In this document: piece by piece, positions 46,112-55,088 of the stretch | Numbering within the stretch: position 1 is the stretch's first letter | How the letters are laid out: each line of letters opens with the position of its first letter | Origin: Bog-159 sp963785255 | GTDB lineage: Bacteria; Acidobacteriota; Terriglobia; Bryobacterales; Bryobacteraceae | Assembly: GCA_963785255.1 (NCBI GenBank) | Contig: CAWAUR010000015.1 | Location: forward strand, 372,001-436,000 | Direction of reading: 5' to 3' | DNA length: 64,000 nt | Notes under the pieces: generated by a model | What the model was told of the DNA's origin: nothing | The model's input: only the letters and a program-made list of their open reading frames with translations | The model's database searches: none | Translations under genes and position numbers: made by a program

Positions 46112-46219
46112 GTGGGGCAGGCACCCTGCCTGCGGCGGGCTCCCAGGCCGCCTTCAGGCCTTCGATGAAATGCTGCCAGGCGGCCTGAGAGGCCGCCGCA
46201 GCCAGAGTGGCTGCCCCAT
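46112..46219. repeat. Hairpin repeat family B, copy 8
   Basis: Inverse orientation: GTGGGGCAGGCACCCTGCCT at the left, GGCGGCCTGAGAGGCCGCC then GCCAGAGTGGCTGCCCCA at the right. It starts 13 bp after a stop codon. Confidence 0.75.
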
Positions 46220-46238
46220 AACGCGCGCCCATTTTTAA

Positions 46239-47852
46239 ATGGTCACCCCCTCCCCAACTAACGAGGAACGCTACCGCGCCTTGGCTCTGGCCGCCGCCCA
46301 AATCGTTTGGACCCAAAACGCGCAGGGCGAAATGGTTGGCGATTGGCCCCTCTGGCGTGCCTTCACCGGTCAAAGCCTGGAAGAAATGAGCGGGCGCGGA
46401 TGGGCCAATGCCGTTTACGCCGACGATCGGGAGCCCGCTGCTCGCGCCTTCGCCCAAGCGGCTGAAAACGCCGCCATCTATGAGGTCGAATACCGACTCC
46501 GCCGCCACGATGGCGAGTACCGTCACATGGCCGCGCGCGGGGTCCCGGTTCTCGATGCGGAAGGCCGCGTGTGCGAATGGGTGGGCGTCTGCGCCGATAT
46601 CACCGAACAGAGACAGGCCCAAGAGCAAGCCCGCCAGTCGCAGCACGAGCTGGCCCTCAAAACCAGATTCGCCACCATTTTTCTCACCTTACCCCAACGT
46701 GAACTCTTCGCCGCCGTGCTGGACGCCGTTGTAGACCATACGCAGAGCGAGCAAGGCATTTTCGGTTACCTGGATGAAGAGGGCTCTCTGGCTTTTCCGA
46801 TCTGGGCTTGGGACGATGAAGCCGAGCAGAGCCCGGTCCCAGGCGAGACCGTGCGCTTCGCCCGGGCGGAGTGGACCGGCTTGTGGGCGCGCGCACTCAA
46901 CGAACGCCGGGGATTGTATTCCAATGAACCGCTGCGTCGCGTTCTGGCGGCGCCCATCTTGTTCCAGGGCGAGCCGATCGGGCTGTTTGCCGTCGCCAAC
47001 AAGCCTGCCGGTTACAACCAAAACGACTGCCAGACCCTCGAACGCATCGCGCGCGACATCGCGCCGGTCATGAACGCGCGACTGCAGCGCGATGCCGCCG
47101 AACAAGAAGTGCGCTCCATGAACGCCGAACTCGAAAAGCGAGTCGCGGAACGCACCGCCCAACTGGAAGCCGCCAATCGCGAACTGGAAGCCTTCGCCTA
47201 TTCCGTCTCGCACGATCTCCGCGCGCCCCTGCGAGCTATCCACGGCTTCTCCCGGATTCTATTCGAGGAGAATGCTTCCGAGCTCTCCACCAACGCCAAA
47301 CATTATCTTGAAGTAGTGCGGGATAACGCATTGCAAATGGGGCGTTTAATTGACGATCTCCTGGCCTTTTCGCGTCTTAGCCGCCAGGCTTTGGCGAAAC
47401 GGCGGTTGGCTCCCGCGGATTTGGTCCGGCAAGCCCTACAACAGCTCAATCCTGAAATGCAGCCGCGCATCGAGATTATCGTAGGCGACCTGCCGGCCTG
47501 CCAGGGCGATCCCGCGCTTCTCAAACAAGTCTTCATCAATCTGCTCTCGAATGCCATCAAGTACTCCAGCCGCCGCGAGCATGCCCGTATCGAGATCGGC
47601 GCGCAGCCCGCCGCCGACGGCCGCACCACCGTCTATTATGTTCGCGACAACGGCGCCGGTTTCGACATGCGTTACATCCATAAATTGTTCGGCGTCTTCC
47701 AGCGCCTGCACCACGCCGGCGATTATCCCGGAACGGGCATCGGTCTGGCCACCGTGCAAAGAATCGTTCACCGGCATGGCGGCCGCGTGTGGGCCGAATC
47801 GGAAGTGGACCGCGGCGCGACATTTTATTTCACCCTGGAGCCGGAATCGTGA
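46239..47852 (+). CDS. PAS-GAF histidine kinase (phytochrome-like kinase core)
   Basis: 537 aa, soluble. PAS domain (about 5-125; QIVWTQNAQGEMVGDWPLWR), a GAF domain (about 145-285; EQGIFGYLDEEGSLAFPIWA), a coiled coil (NAELEKRVAERTAQLEAANR), HisKA with H325 in YSVSHDLRAPLRAIHGFSRI, and HATPase with FINLLSNAIKYSSRR and GTGIGLATVQRIVHRHGG. The GAF domain lacks an obvious bilin-binding Cys. The kinase core resembles cyanobacterial phytochromes, which pair with Rcp1-type receivers, and the next gene is exactly such a receiver with a 4-bp overlap. Confidence 0.92.
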   Translation: MVTPSPTNEERYRALALAAAQIVWTQNAQGEMVGDWPLWRAFTGQSLEEMSGRGWANAVYADDREPAARAFAQAAENAAIYEVEYRLRRHDGEYRHMAARGVPVLDAEGRVCEWVGVCADITEQRQAQEQARQSQHELALKTRFATIFLTLPQRELFAAVLDAVVDHTQSEQGIFGYLDEEGSLAFPIWAWDDEAEQSPVPGETVRFARAEWTGLWARALNERRGLYSNEPLRRVLAAPILFQGEPIGLFAVANKPAGYNQNDCQTLERIARDIAPVMNARLQRDAAEQEVRSMNAELEKRVAERTAQLEAANRELEAFAYSVSHDLRAPLRAIHGFSRILFEENASELSTNAKHYLEVVRDNALQMGRLIDDLLAFSRLSRQALAKRRLAPADLVRQALQQLNPEMQPRIEIIVGDLPACQGDPALLKQVFINLLSNAIKYSSRREHARIEIGAQPAADGRTTVYYVRDNGAGFDMRYIHKLFGVFQRLHHAGDYPGTGIGLATVQRIVHRHGGRVWAESEVDRGATFYFTLEPES

Positions 47853-48274
47853 ACGATCCCGTGGAAATCCTGCTGGTGGACGATAATCCCAGCGACGCGG
47901 AGCTGACCCAGCATGTCCTGAGCCGCCATGGGTTCGGCGACCGTCTTCATCTGGTGCAGGACGGCGCTGAGGCGCTGGATTTCATCTTCTGCGAAGGCGC
48001 TTACGCCGGCCGCGACCCGGCGCATCCGCCCAAGATGCTGCTGCTCGACCTGCATCTGCCGAAGATCGATGGCCTGGAGGTGCTACGGCGAGCGAAGGCC
48101 GATCCGCGCACCCGCGCCATCCTCATCGTGGTGTTCAGTTCTTCCTGGGAGGATCGCGACCAGCAGCGCGCGCTTGAATTGGGCGCCCACAGCTATGTGG
48201 TGAAGCCGGTGGATTTCACGCAGTTTGTCGCGGCGGTGCGCGCCGCATTAGCCACCGTTCGGGAGGCTCGTTAA
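47849..48274 (+). CDS. Rcp1-like single-domain response regulator
   Basis: 141 aa from the GTG at 47849, which overlaps the upstream TGA (GTGA). It begins NDPVEILLVDDNPSDAELTQ and contains LLLDLHLPKIDGLEVLRRAK (D67), VVFSSSWEDRDQQRALELGA and SYVVKPVDFTQFVAAVRAAL. It is a receiver only, with the extended loop typical of Rcp1/CheY-like partners of phytochrome-type kinases. It probably passes phosphate or signal between the flanking kinases. Confidence 0.93.
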   Translation: MNDPVEILLVDDNPSDAELTQHVLSRHGFGDRLHLVQDGAEALDFIFCEGAYAGRDPAHPPKMLLLDLHLPKIDGLEVLRRAKADPRTRAILIVVFSSSWEDRDQQRALELGAHSYVVKPVDFTQFVAAVRAALATVREAR

Positions 48275-48275
48275 C

Positions 48276-49652
48276 GTGATCGAGCAGACTCCCTTGCAGG
48301 TCTTGATCCTGGAAGACCGGCCTGAGGATGCCGAGTTGATGGCGCATGAACTGCGCCGCGCGGGTTTCGATCCCCAATGGCAGCGTGCTGAAACCGAGCC
48401 GGACTTCCTGGCACACCTGGATCCCCCACCCGACGTGATTCTGGCCGACTACAGCATGCCGGAACTGGACGCCTGCCGCGCGCTCTGCCTGCTCCAGGAG
48501 CGCGGGTTGAACATCCCGTTCATCGTAGTATCCGGAACCATTGGCGAAGAGGCTGCCGTGGACATGATGCGCCGCGGCGGCGCCGATTACCTACTCAAGG
48601 ACCGCCTGGGACGCCTGGGGCCCGCGGTGAAGGGGGCGCTGACGGAAAGCGCCCTGCGCCGGGAAAAGAGCTACGCCGAAGATGAATTGCAAGCCAGCGA
48701 GGCTCGTTTCCACACCTTCATGCACCATAGCCCGGCGCTGGCGTTTATCAAAGACGAGTCCGGCCGTATCTTGTACGTCAACAACGCCTCCGAGGGTGCC
48801 GAGGATATCGCTGCCCAGCTTCAAGCCGATTCGTCGGTATTTGAAAGCGGCGAGCCGTCCCGAATCATCGAGCAGGTGACCACACCCGCCGGGCAGACCC
48901 GCCAGATGCTCTGCTTCCGCTTTCTTTTTCAGGATGCCGCCGGCCGCCGGCTCCTGGGCGGCGTGTCAGTCGATATTACGGAGCAGAAAGCCGCCGAAAA
49001 AGCTCTATCCGAGGCGCTGGCGGCCAAGGACGTGCTTCTTCGGGAAGTCCATCATCGCGTCAAGAACAACCTGCAAACCATCTCCAGCCTGCTCAATATG
49101 CAAGCCGAGCTGCTGCCCGATCTGGCCGCCCGGCAGGCATTGCGCGACGCCCAGCGCCGCGTGCATTCCCTGGCTCTCATTCACGAGCAGATGTACGGAG
49201 ACAAAGACATGGACGAGGTGGATTTCGGCGAGTATGCCAGCCGTTTGACCCGCGATCTGCTGGAATCGTTCGGCGCGGCCGCCTCGCGCGTGTCCCTGCG
49301 CTTCGCGCTCGAACCGGTTTCGCTCGCCATGGACCAGATGATCCCTTGCGGCCTGATCTTAAATGAGCTCGTTACGAACTCGCTGAAGTACGCTTTTCCC
49401 GGAGAGCGATCGGGCGAGATCCTGGTATCGCTGGCTTGCGAGAACGGCCGCAGGGTAACTCTCACCGTGGCCGATAACGGTGTCGGATTGCCGCCGGGTG
49501 TCGAGCAGCAACGTCCCAATTCGCTGGGTACGCGCATCGTCGCCATCCTGACAGCGCAGTTGGGCGGAACCGTCACCCGCGAATCGGGCCAGGGACTTAG
49601 ATCCACCGTGACCTTCATACGGTCTGATAGACTAAACCCAAGCCGTACATGA
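48276..49652 (+). CDS. Receiver-PAS-HisKA_2 histidine kinase
   Basis: 458 aa from GTG, 1 bp after the previous stop, with GGGAGG upstream. Receiver (about 5-125) with D58 in VILADYSMPELDACRALCLL; PAS (about 140-245); then the HisKA_2-type dimer domain VLLREVHHRVKNNLQTISSL with H259, and an ATPase lobe GLILNELVTNSLKYAFPGER and VADNGVGLPPG. This kinase class lacks the usual F box and often controls general stress or light responses. The order kinase-receiver-kinase makes a phosphorelay likely. Confidence 0.92.
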   Translation: MIEQTPLQVLILEDRPEDAELMAHELRRAGFDPQWQRAETEPDFLAHLDPPPDVILADYSMPELDACRALCLLQERGLNIPFIVVSGTIGEEAAVDMMRRGGADYLLKDRLGRLGPAVKGALTESALRREKSYAEDELQASEARFHTFMHHSPALAFIKDESGRILYVNNASEGAEDIAAQLQADSSVFESGEPSRIIEQVTTPAGQTRQMLCFRFLFQDAAGRRLLGGVSVDITEQKAAEKALSEALAAKDVLLREVHHRVKNNLQTISSLLNMQAELLPDLAARQALRDAQRRVHSLALIHEQMYGDKDMDEVDFGEYASRLTRDLLESFGAAASRVSLRFALEPVSLAMDQMIPCGLILNELVTNSLKYAFPGERSGEILVSLACENGRRVTLTVADNGVGLPPGVEQQRPNSLGTRIVAILTAQLGGTVTRESGQGLRSTVTFIRSDRLNPSRT

Positions 49653-50191
49653 CCACGCCCGAACCCAGTCTCACCAGCGAAGAACGCGCCGGCTTAATCC
49701 GCCTCCTGCACGATTCCGAAAACGAATTCCTGCAGCTCATCTCCGGTCTGACCGACGATCGGTGGACCCGAAAGACCGCGCCCGAAGGCTGGAGCGTGCA
49801 ACAGATCGCCGAGCACATTGTTTTGGGCGAGAAGGGTATCCTCGCCAAGGCCGAGGAGGCCCTCTCCAGTCCACCCCAGGCTGAATGGGAAGCGGTGGAG
49901 ACCCGCAAGACCGGTTTCGTCGGACGAGTAGTGCCCGATCGTTCCCGCAAGGCCATCGCGCCCAATGGACTGGCGCCGCACCACGCTTGGACGCGGGACG
50001 AAACCATCGCCCGTTTCAAATCCGGCCGTGCCCGCACACTGAAGTTCGTGGAAGAAATAGATGGGCCGTTGAAGGCCCACTTAGCCAGACATCCGTTTCC
50101 GGTCTTCGATATGCTGAACGCCTATCAATGGTTACTTTATATTCCGCTGCATAACGTACGGCACAACCGGCAGATCGCCGAGGTTTTGTGA
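49649..50191 (+). CDS. DinB-family protein
   Basis: 180 aa. Four-helix DinB fold: LIRLLHDSENEFLQLISGLT, RWTRKTAPEGWSVQQIAEHI with a metal His, and LYIPLHNVRHNRQIAEVL with the H-x3-H pair at the end. DinB-fold proteins bind a divalent metal, and many are thiol-dependent transferases. The substrate is unknown. The start ATG overlaps the preceding kinase stop (ATGA), and its own TGA overlaps the SDR start, so it is translated as part of the signalling operon. Confidence 0.85.
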   Translation: MTTPEPSLTSEERAGLIRLLHDSENEFLQLISGLTDDRWTRKTAPEGWSVQQIAEHIVLGEKGILAKAEEALSSPPQAEWEAVETRKTGFVGRVVPDRSRKAIAPNGLAPHHAWTRDETIARFKSGRARTLKFVEEIDGPLKAHLARHPFPVFDMLNAYQWLLYIPLHNVRHNRQIAEVL

Positions 50192-50961
50192 GGACCATCG
50201 TGGTCACCGGTGGAGGCGCCGGCATCGGCCGCGCGGTGGTGATGCAATGTGCCGCCCGCGGCGATCGGGTGGCCGTGCTGGATATCGACGGGGCCGCCGC
50301 ATGCGATTCCGCTCGCGCGGCTTTGGCAGCCGGAGCCAATCGAGCCCTGGGCTTGGCGTGCGACGTTTCGAGCGAGGAGAACGTCGCGCACGCGTTTGAA
50401 GAAACCGCCGCCGCGCTCGGGCCGCTCTATGGCGCGTTCGCCAACGCCGGCATGGACGCCGGCGGCTTCCTGCACGAATTGCCGTACGAGACCTGGAAGC
50501 GGGTGCTCGATACCAACCTGACCGGCATCTATCTCACCTGCAAATACGCGCTCCAGCACATCATGAAAGCGGGCAACGCGGGATCCATTGTGTGCACCTC
50601 GTCGCCGGCCGCTTCGGTGGCCTTTGCCGCGGGCGGCGCGAGCGCGTATAGCGCATCGAAGGGTGGCGTCTCGGCGCTGGTGCGAACCTTGGCAGTGGAT
50701 TATGCGAAATATGGCATTCGGGTCAACGCCGTGGTTCCGGGCGCGACCGAAACGCGCTTGATGTGGGCCAATGTGCAGCCGTCCGATATGCCTGAAATGC
50801 GCCGGCGTATCTGCGCGGAAGTGCCGCTGGGCCGCCTGGCCACGCCCGATGAACCGGCCCGCGCCGTCGTCTGGCTGCTATCGGATGAGTCGTCTTATGT
50901 GACGGGATCGCATCTGGTCTGCGATGGGGGAATTCTGGCGAAGGCATCCATCAGCGTTTGA
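50188..50961 (+). CDS. Short-chain dehydrogenase/reductase
   Basis: 257 aa from GTG. Classical SDR: cofactor loop TIVVTGGGAGIGRAVVMQCA (TGxxxGxG), LDIDGAAACDSARAALAAGA, NAG at FANAGMDAGGFLHELPYETW, catalytic Ser in CTSSPAASVAF, and YSASKGGVSALVRTL (YxxxK). The C-terminus EPARAVVWLLSDESSYVTGS and HLVCDGGILAKA is typical. Asp at the end of beta-2 favours NAD(H). Substrate unknown. It is the last gene of the coupled run that began at 46239. Confidence 0.92.
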   Translation: MRTIVVTGGGAGIGRAVVMQCAARGDRVAVLDIDGAAACDSARAALAAGANRALGLACDVSSEENVAHAFEETAAALGPLYGAFANAGMDAGGFLHELPYETWKRVLDTNLTGIYLTCKYALQHIMKAGNAGSIVCTSSPAASVAFAAGGASAYSASKGGVSALVRTLAVDYAKYGIRVNAVVPGATETRLMWANVQPSDMPEMRRRICAEVPLGRLATPDEPARAVVWLLSDESSYVTGSHLVCDGGILAKASISV

Positions 50962-51411
50962 GGAAACCGTCGCCGCCCAGCCTCCCCGGATAATGAGGGA
51001 GACCGGGCGCGGCGTATCCGCGTTCCGTTTGGAGACCGCCCCGTCTCCTCACCGAACTCCGTCCGGACAACCGTCGCAAATTGTCCGGCAAGCCTTTCTC
51101 AAGGGCTCCGGTTTGGAACGCCGCCGCCGGCCGCTGATTTTCCGGCCGTCGACGGGAGGAGCGCCACCCACACGCTCCTCGTAAGGCGCGCCGCCCAAGT
51201 CAGCACAGCCCGCCTTTCTTGATTCCACTTTTGCATACGGAGCGCCGCGAGCCTGCCCGGCCGTTTGTCTAACTAGCTGAAATCGAAGATTAAAAAAAAT
51301 CAGCCATGCTGCGACCGTATTCCGGCACTCACATTAAATCCCCTCAACAGTACGTTTCCGGACGCAACCAAATTCGCGGGGCGGCGTTTGTTTAAGTAGG
51401 AGGGTAGAACG
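50962..51411. other. Intergenic region
   Basis: 450 bp without a supportable gene. GC-rich first half with several C/G runs; the second half has an AT-rich tract (ATTAAAAAAAATCAG at 51289-51303) suited to a promoter for the small lipoprotein gene. AGGAGG precedes that start. Confidence 0.45.
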
Positions 51412-51591
51412 ATGAAGAAAAAACTGGCGTTACTTTTGATGACAGCGGCCACGTTTTTCTCACTGGCCGCTTGTGGAGGGCGCGCTTATTATGCAAGCCC
51501 TCCGCCGTATCCAGGAGCTTACTGGGTTGGGGGCCACTATGTCGAGGGTCCCTATGGCGGCCAACGATGGGTTCCCGGCCACTGGCGGTAA
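51412..51591 (+). CDS. Small YXWGXX-type lipoprotein
   Basis: 59 aa. Signal MKKKLALLLMTAATFFSLAA with lipobox LAAC, then GGRAYYASPPPYPGAYWVGG and YGGQRWVPGHWR. The ending WVPGHWR matches small surface lipoproteins with aromatic, glycine and proline-rich repeats (YXWGXX group), whose function is unknown. AGGAGG lies 10 nt before the ATG, the best ribosome site in this region. Confidence 0.78.
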   Translation: MKKKLALLLMTAATFFSLAACGGRAYYASPPPYPGAYWVGGHYVEGPYGGQRWVPGHWR

Positions 51592-51729
51592 GTAGCATCT
51601 GCGCCCGTTCTCCTATCACATTCGACGCGCCACTTCCGGTGGATGGCGATTGCCTTGCTCGGGTCTTCGCGAAGGAGACGACGCTTGCGGAGATCGCCTG
51701 CAACTGCGGACATGCGGAGTGCGAGCTTG

Positions 51730-53442
51730 ATGTGGCGAGCCAGCCGGCGGCTTGCCCGCTGGCTTACGCGCGCGGCTCAGAAACTGCCGTTCAGATTGCG
51801 CCTCTTTCTACTTAGCGCCACGATCTTACTGGCCGGGGTGACTCATCTCACCATCGCGCCCCGGCCAGTGACAACATCCCAGTACGGTCCCGCGCGCACG
51901 GGAGCCAATCTTACCGAATCCACGCTTACGCCACGCAATGTCAACGCCAGTCAATTTGGGAAGGTGGGCGCATATCCCGTGGATGGCCCCGTCTACGCCC
52001 AACCATTGTTTCTACCGGCAGTGACTGTGCCGGGTAAGGGAGTGCACGATCTAGTCTTCGTAGCCACCGAACATGACAGCGTCTACGCATTCGATGCGCA
52101 AGCGACCGGCGCGGCAGAGCCGCTGTGGCATGTCAGTTTCCTGTCGTCGAATGTCTCTCCCGTGCCCGCGCACGATGTGGAATGCCCGCTGATCTCACCG
52201 GAAGTCGGTATCACCTCGACGCCCGCCATCGATATCGAGACCGGCACGTTGTATGTGCTGGCGCGCACAAAAGAACACAAAGGTCCGTTGGGCGACCAGT
52301 ATGTCCAAAAGCTGCACGCTCTGGCTGTAACTACAGGCGTGGAGAAATTCGGCGGCCCGGTCGCCATCCACGCCTATACCATGGGCCACGGCGCCGGCAA
52401 CTCGCATGGCGCGATCCGGTTCGATCCGCGGCGGCAAAATCCGCGCGCCGCAGTGCTGCTTTTGCAAGGCAAAGTCTATCTCACCTGGGCGTCTTCCTGC
52501 GATGCGGGTCCTTATCATGGCTGGATCATGGCATACGACGCGCACACCTTGAAGCAGCAGGCCGTGCTTAACACCTCGCCCGATGCCAACGACGCCGGCA
52601 TCTGGCTGAGCGACACGGGACCGGCGGCCGACGGCGATGGGAACATTTACGTGCCGACCGGCAACGGCCGCTTCGATGCAGCCGACGGCGGACACGACTA
52701 TGGCGACAGCGTCTTGAAGCTGCGCATGGATGGCGGCAAGCTGGCCGTCGCCGACTATTTCACGCCGTTCAACCAAAAGGAACTGGACGCCAACGACGAA
52801 GACCTTGGATCGGGCGGGGCAGTGTTGCTGCCGGACCAGCCTGGGACATACGCGCATCAACTGCTGGCGGGCGGCAAGGGCGGAACACTCTACGTGATCA
52901 ATCGCGACCATATGGGCGGATATCACACGCTCACCGACGGGCACGCCTTGGGCACCTGGCGATTCCCGAAGTTATCTCTGTTCGGCGCGCCGGCCTATTG
53001 GAACGGCCACGTGTATGTCGTGGCGGGGGGCGATGTCTTGCGGGATCTCGCGCTGCGCAATGGAAAACTGTCGTTGGCGCACGCGGCGGGTTTGCCAAAA
53101 TTTCCCGACGCGGGCGCTACGCCGGTAGTCTCGGCGCTGGGATCGCGGGACGGCATCGTCTGGGCGATTGCCACCTATGACTGGCAGCGCTCCGGACCGC
53201 CGGCCATCCTGCATGCCTACGATGCGGCCGATGTGCGGCACGAGTTGTATTCGAGCGAGCAGAATAGCGCTCGCGACCGCGCCGGCGAGGCCCTGCGCTT
53301 TACGATTCCGCTGGTGGCGAACGGACGGGTCTATGTGGGCACCCGCCGCGAATTGGACGTTTACGGCTTGCTCAGTGAGCCAGGTACGTTACCTGCGGGG
53401 GCCTCCCCGGCGGCCCCACAGGCTGCCTTGGGGCATCGTTAA
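51730..53442 (+). CDS. Exported PQQ-like beta-propeller protein
   Basis: About 570 aa if it starts at the ATG at 51730 (51712 is an alternative; the frame is open from 51643). One hydrophobic segment after a basic N-terminus (FRLRLFLLSATILLAGVTHL) acts as signal or anchor. The rest is made of propeller blades: VFVATEHDSVYAFDAQATGA, GTLYVLARTKEHKGPLGDQY, DGNIYVPTGNGRFDAADGG, GGTLYVINRDHMGGYH. This resembles PQQ-repeat proteins without a dehydrogenase active site. Likely periplasmic or on the surface. Its stop overlaps the small convergent gene by 4 bp. Confidence 0.75.
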   Translation: MWRASRRLARWLTRAAQKLPFRLRLFLLSATILLAGVTHLTIAPRPVTTSQYGPARTGANLTESTLTPRNVNASQFGKVGAYPVDGPVYAQPLFLPAVTVPGKGVHDLVFVATEHDSVYAFDAQATGAAEPLWHVSFLSSNVSPVPAHDVECPLISPEVGITSTPAIDIETGTLYVLARTKEHKGPLGDQYVQKLHALAVTTGVEKFGGPVAIHAYTMGHGAGNSHGAIRFDPRRQNPRAAVLLLQGKVYLTWASSCDAGPYHGWIMAYDAHTLKQQAVLNTSPDANDAGIWLSDTGPAADGDGNIYVPTGNGRFDAADGGHDYGDSVLKLRMDGGKLAVADYFTPFNQKELDANDEDLGSGGAVLLPDQPGTYAHQLLAGGKGGTLYVINRDHMGGYHTLTDGHALGTWRFPKLSLFGAPAYWNGHVYVVAGGDVLRDLALRNGKLSLAHAAGLPKFPDAGATPVVSALGSRDGIVWAIATYDWQRSGPPAILHAYDAADVRHELYSSEQNSARDRAGEALRFTIPLVANGRVYVGTRRELDVYGLLSEPGTLPAGASPAAPQAALGHR

Positions 53443-53618
53443 CCTGCGTCGAATTCGTCCAACCCGTCGCCCGCATCCTCTTCCGGCTGGCCGTGAATCT
53501 CGACGATATCGCCGTCCTCGGCGGCGGCTTCCGGCGGCAAGCGCCGCGGCGGACGATGCGGCGGATACTGACGCTCGCCCGAATCCGTATCTCGCCACTC
53601 AACACCTGTGACGTTCAT
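53439..53618 (-). CDS. Small acidic hypothetical protein
   Basis: 59 aa: MNVTGVEWRDTDSGERQYPP, PPRRLPPEAAAEDGDIVEIH and a very acidic end (EEDAGDGLDEFDAG). No family recognised; proline and acidic residues suggest disorder. It is convergent with the PQQ-like gene, sharing 4 bp at the stops. The longer open frame upstream runs through a hairpin repeat and is not credible. Confidence is limited because of size and lack of a strong ribosome site. Confidence 0.4.
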   Translation of the reverse strand: MNVTGVEWRDTDSGERQYPPHRPPRRLPPEAAAEDGDIVEIHGQPEEDAGDGLDEFDAG

Positions 53619-53659
53619 ACATCCACTAGATCGGCGGAAAGGCGCGCATAGTTTAGCCA

Positions 53660-53801
53660 GTGGGGCAGACGATCGTCCGCACGGCGGACCACGAAAAACG
53701 ATGGTCCGCCCCACCACGCTCGAATGGCCGGTGGGGCAGACGATCGCATTTTGTCGTCTGCCCTGGCGCCGTCCTGCGCGGCGAACCACGAAAGACGATA
53801 G
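53660..53801. repeat. Dispersed hairpin repeat family C, copy 1
   Basis: Two hairpins: GGCGGACCA..TGGTCCGCC and GGGGCAGACGA..TCGTCTGCCC. The first phrase GTGGGGCAGACGATCG occurs twice in it (53660 and 53732). Confidence 0.8.
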
Positions 53802-53810
53802 AGTCAGGGA

Positions 53811-54953
53811 CTATTTAGGCGTATACGCCCAAACAGCCACTTGCAGATCTCCGCTATCTTTGCGGCTGGCCGTGACGAAAGTCTGATTACTATCCTTCGC
53901 CACCGCCACCTGCTTAACGGCGATGGTGGAGTCGTTATCGCCCGCCACTTCGAGCGTGCCGGCGGCAGACCCGTCTTTCCATACCGCCAGATCCAGGTCT
54001 CCGGAACCCCCGACTACGGCGGTGGCCGCCCGTCCGTCATCTAGCACGCAGATGGCAGCTTGTGATGCGGCTCCCGCCGTACCAGAGGCTTCCTCCGCAA
54101 CTGTACCCGTGCCGCTCACATCCCAACTCAGCAGTTCCAGGTTGCCGCTCGTGTCCCGCACCGCCGTGGCCAACGTAGTGGACGCATCCGGTATCCAGTA
54201 AGCGGCCGCCACCTCGCGTACGCCGCTCGCCGTCGCGGATCCCTGCTCGATGATGGAGCCATCCTGAACTATCCAGGAAGTGACCTGCAGTTCATGGTTC
54301 GTGTTTACCACGGCAGTGGCAAACTGCGTGGGACTCAAGGCCACGACTCTGGCGCTCGAGGTGGCCGCGGGGCCCGTGGCGGTTCCCATGTTTGTGATTT
54401 CCCCGCTGAGCGAAATCTGGAAGACATTCACCTGCAGACTTCCCCCGATGATCGCCGCCGTGGCCACTTCGTCAGGGGCCTTGTAGACCTTCGGGTTCGG
54501 CAGGGTCGTAATGGAGACGCTGGACGCTGTGCCCGGAACCGTTGTAGATCCCTCGATAACGTTGGTTCCACCGTCTGTGGAGATTCCCCAGGCGTCCACC
54601 TCCATCTGGCCGGTCGCGCCGTCGATCACCGCGGTGATTGCCTGGAAAGTGGTGAAGCCGGTCACATCCACGGCGGTGATCTGACTGCCCGTACCGGTGC
54701 TCTCTTCCACGATGGCGGACCCGGTATCCTTCCAAACCGTAATCACCTGATCGCCGGAGGAGTCTTCGGCCGCGATCACCAGGTTATGTTCGCCATTCTG
54801 GGCGATGGACACTTTCTTGATCTTTCCCCCCGTGGCGCTGTACCGCGAGGATATGCTTTGGCCGGGAGCGGCCTCCGCCAGCAAGACAACCATCAGTGCC
54901 GGCGCCAGATACCGCCAGGCTTGGGACGCCGTCTTTCTTCGATCGGTTTTCAT
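53811..54953 (-). CDS. Secreted repeat protein, possible beta-propeller
   Basis: 380 aa from the ATG at 54953, with GGAGGGG just upstream. Signal peptide WRYLAPALMVVLLAEAAPGQ. The mature chain is a set of similar ~50-residue units, each with a strand such as LQVNVFQIS, LQVTSWIVQDG, LELLSWDVSG, LDLAVWKDG and LQVAVWAYTPK, and a small-residue strand ATAVV or ATAVRD. This suggests a propeller with six or seven blades. No known family. It is transcribed from a promoter that shares a ~100-bp block with the gene at 56065-57087, so the two are probably co-regulated. Confidence 0.7.
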   Translation of the reverse strand: MKTDRRKTASQAWRYLAPALMVVLLAEAAPGQSISSRYSATGGKIKKVSIAQNGEHNLVIAAEDSSGDQVITVWKDTGSAIVEESTGTGSQITAVDVTGFTTFQAITAVIDGATGQMEVDAWGISTDGGTNVIEGSTTVPGTASSVSITTLPNPKVYKAPDEVATAAIIGGSLQVNVFQISLSGEITNMGTATGPAATSSARVVALSPTQFATAVVNTNHELQVTSWIVQDGSIIEQGSATASGVREVAAAYWIPDASTTLATAVRDTSGNLELLSWDVSGTGTVAEEASGTAGAASQAAICVLDDGRAATAVVGGSGDLDLAVWKDGSAAGTLEVAGDNDSTIAVKQVAVAKDSNQTFVTASRKDSGDLQVAVWAYTPK

Positions 54954-54977
54954 GAACTTCCCCTCCTTTTTCGCGGG

Positions 54978-55079
54978 CTGCCTCACCCAGGTTTAACCGA
55001 GCCGCCCGAAATAGTCAAGCCGCATATTTGGGTGGGGATGAAACAGCGAAGATGGAAACCAGCTACGGCCCCGGTTTGC
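54978..55079 (-). promoter_or_regulatory. Conserved ~100-bp upstream block, copy 1
   Basis: Reads upstream of the gene at 54953. It holds TTGACT (55013-55018), a 17-nt spacer and TAAACC (54990-54995), and upstream of this GCTGTTTCATCCCC and AATATGCGGC. Copy 2 at 57133-57237 matches along the whole length. The distal end resembles the last codons of the propeller kinase (AAACCGGG..TAG). Confidence 0.75.
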
Positions 55080-55088
55080 ATGCGCCAA

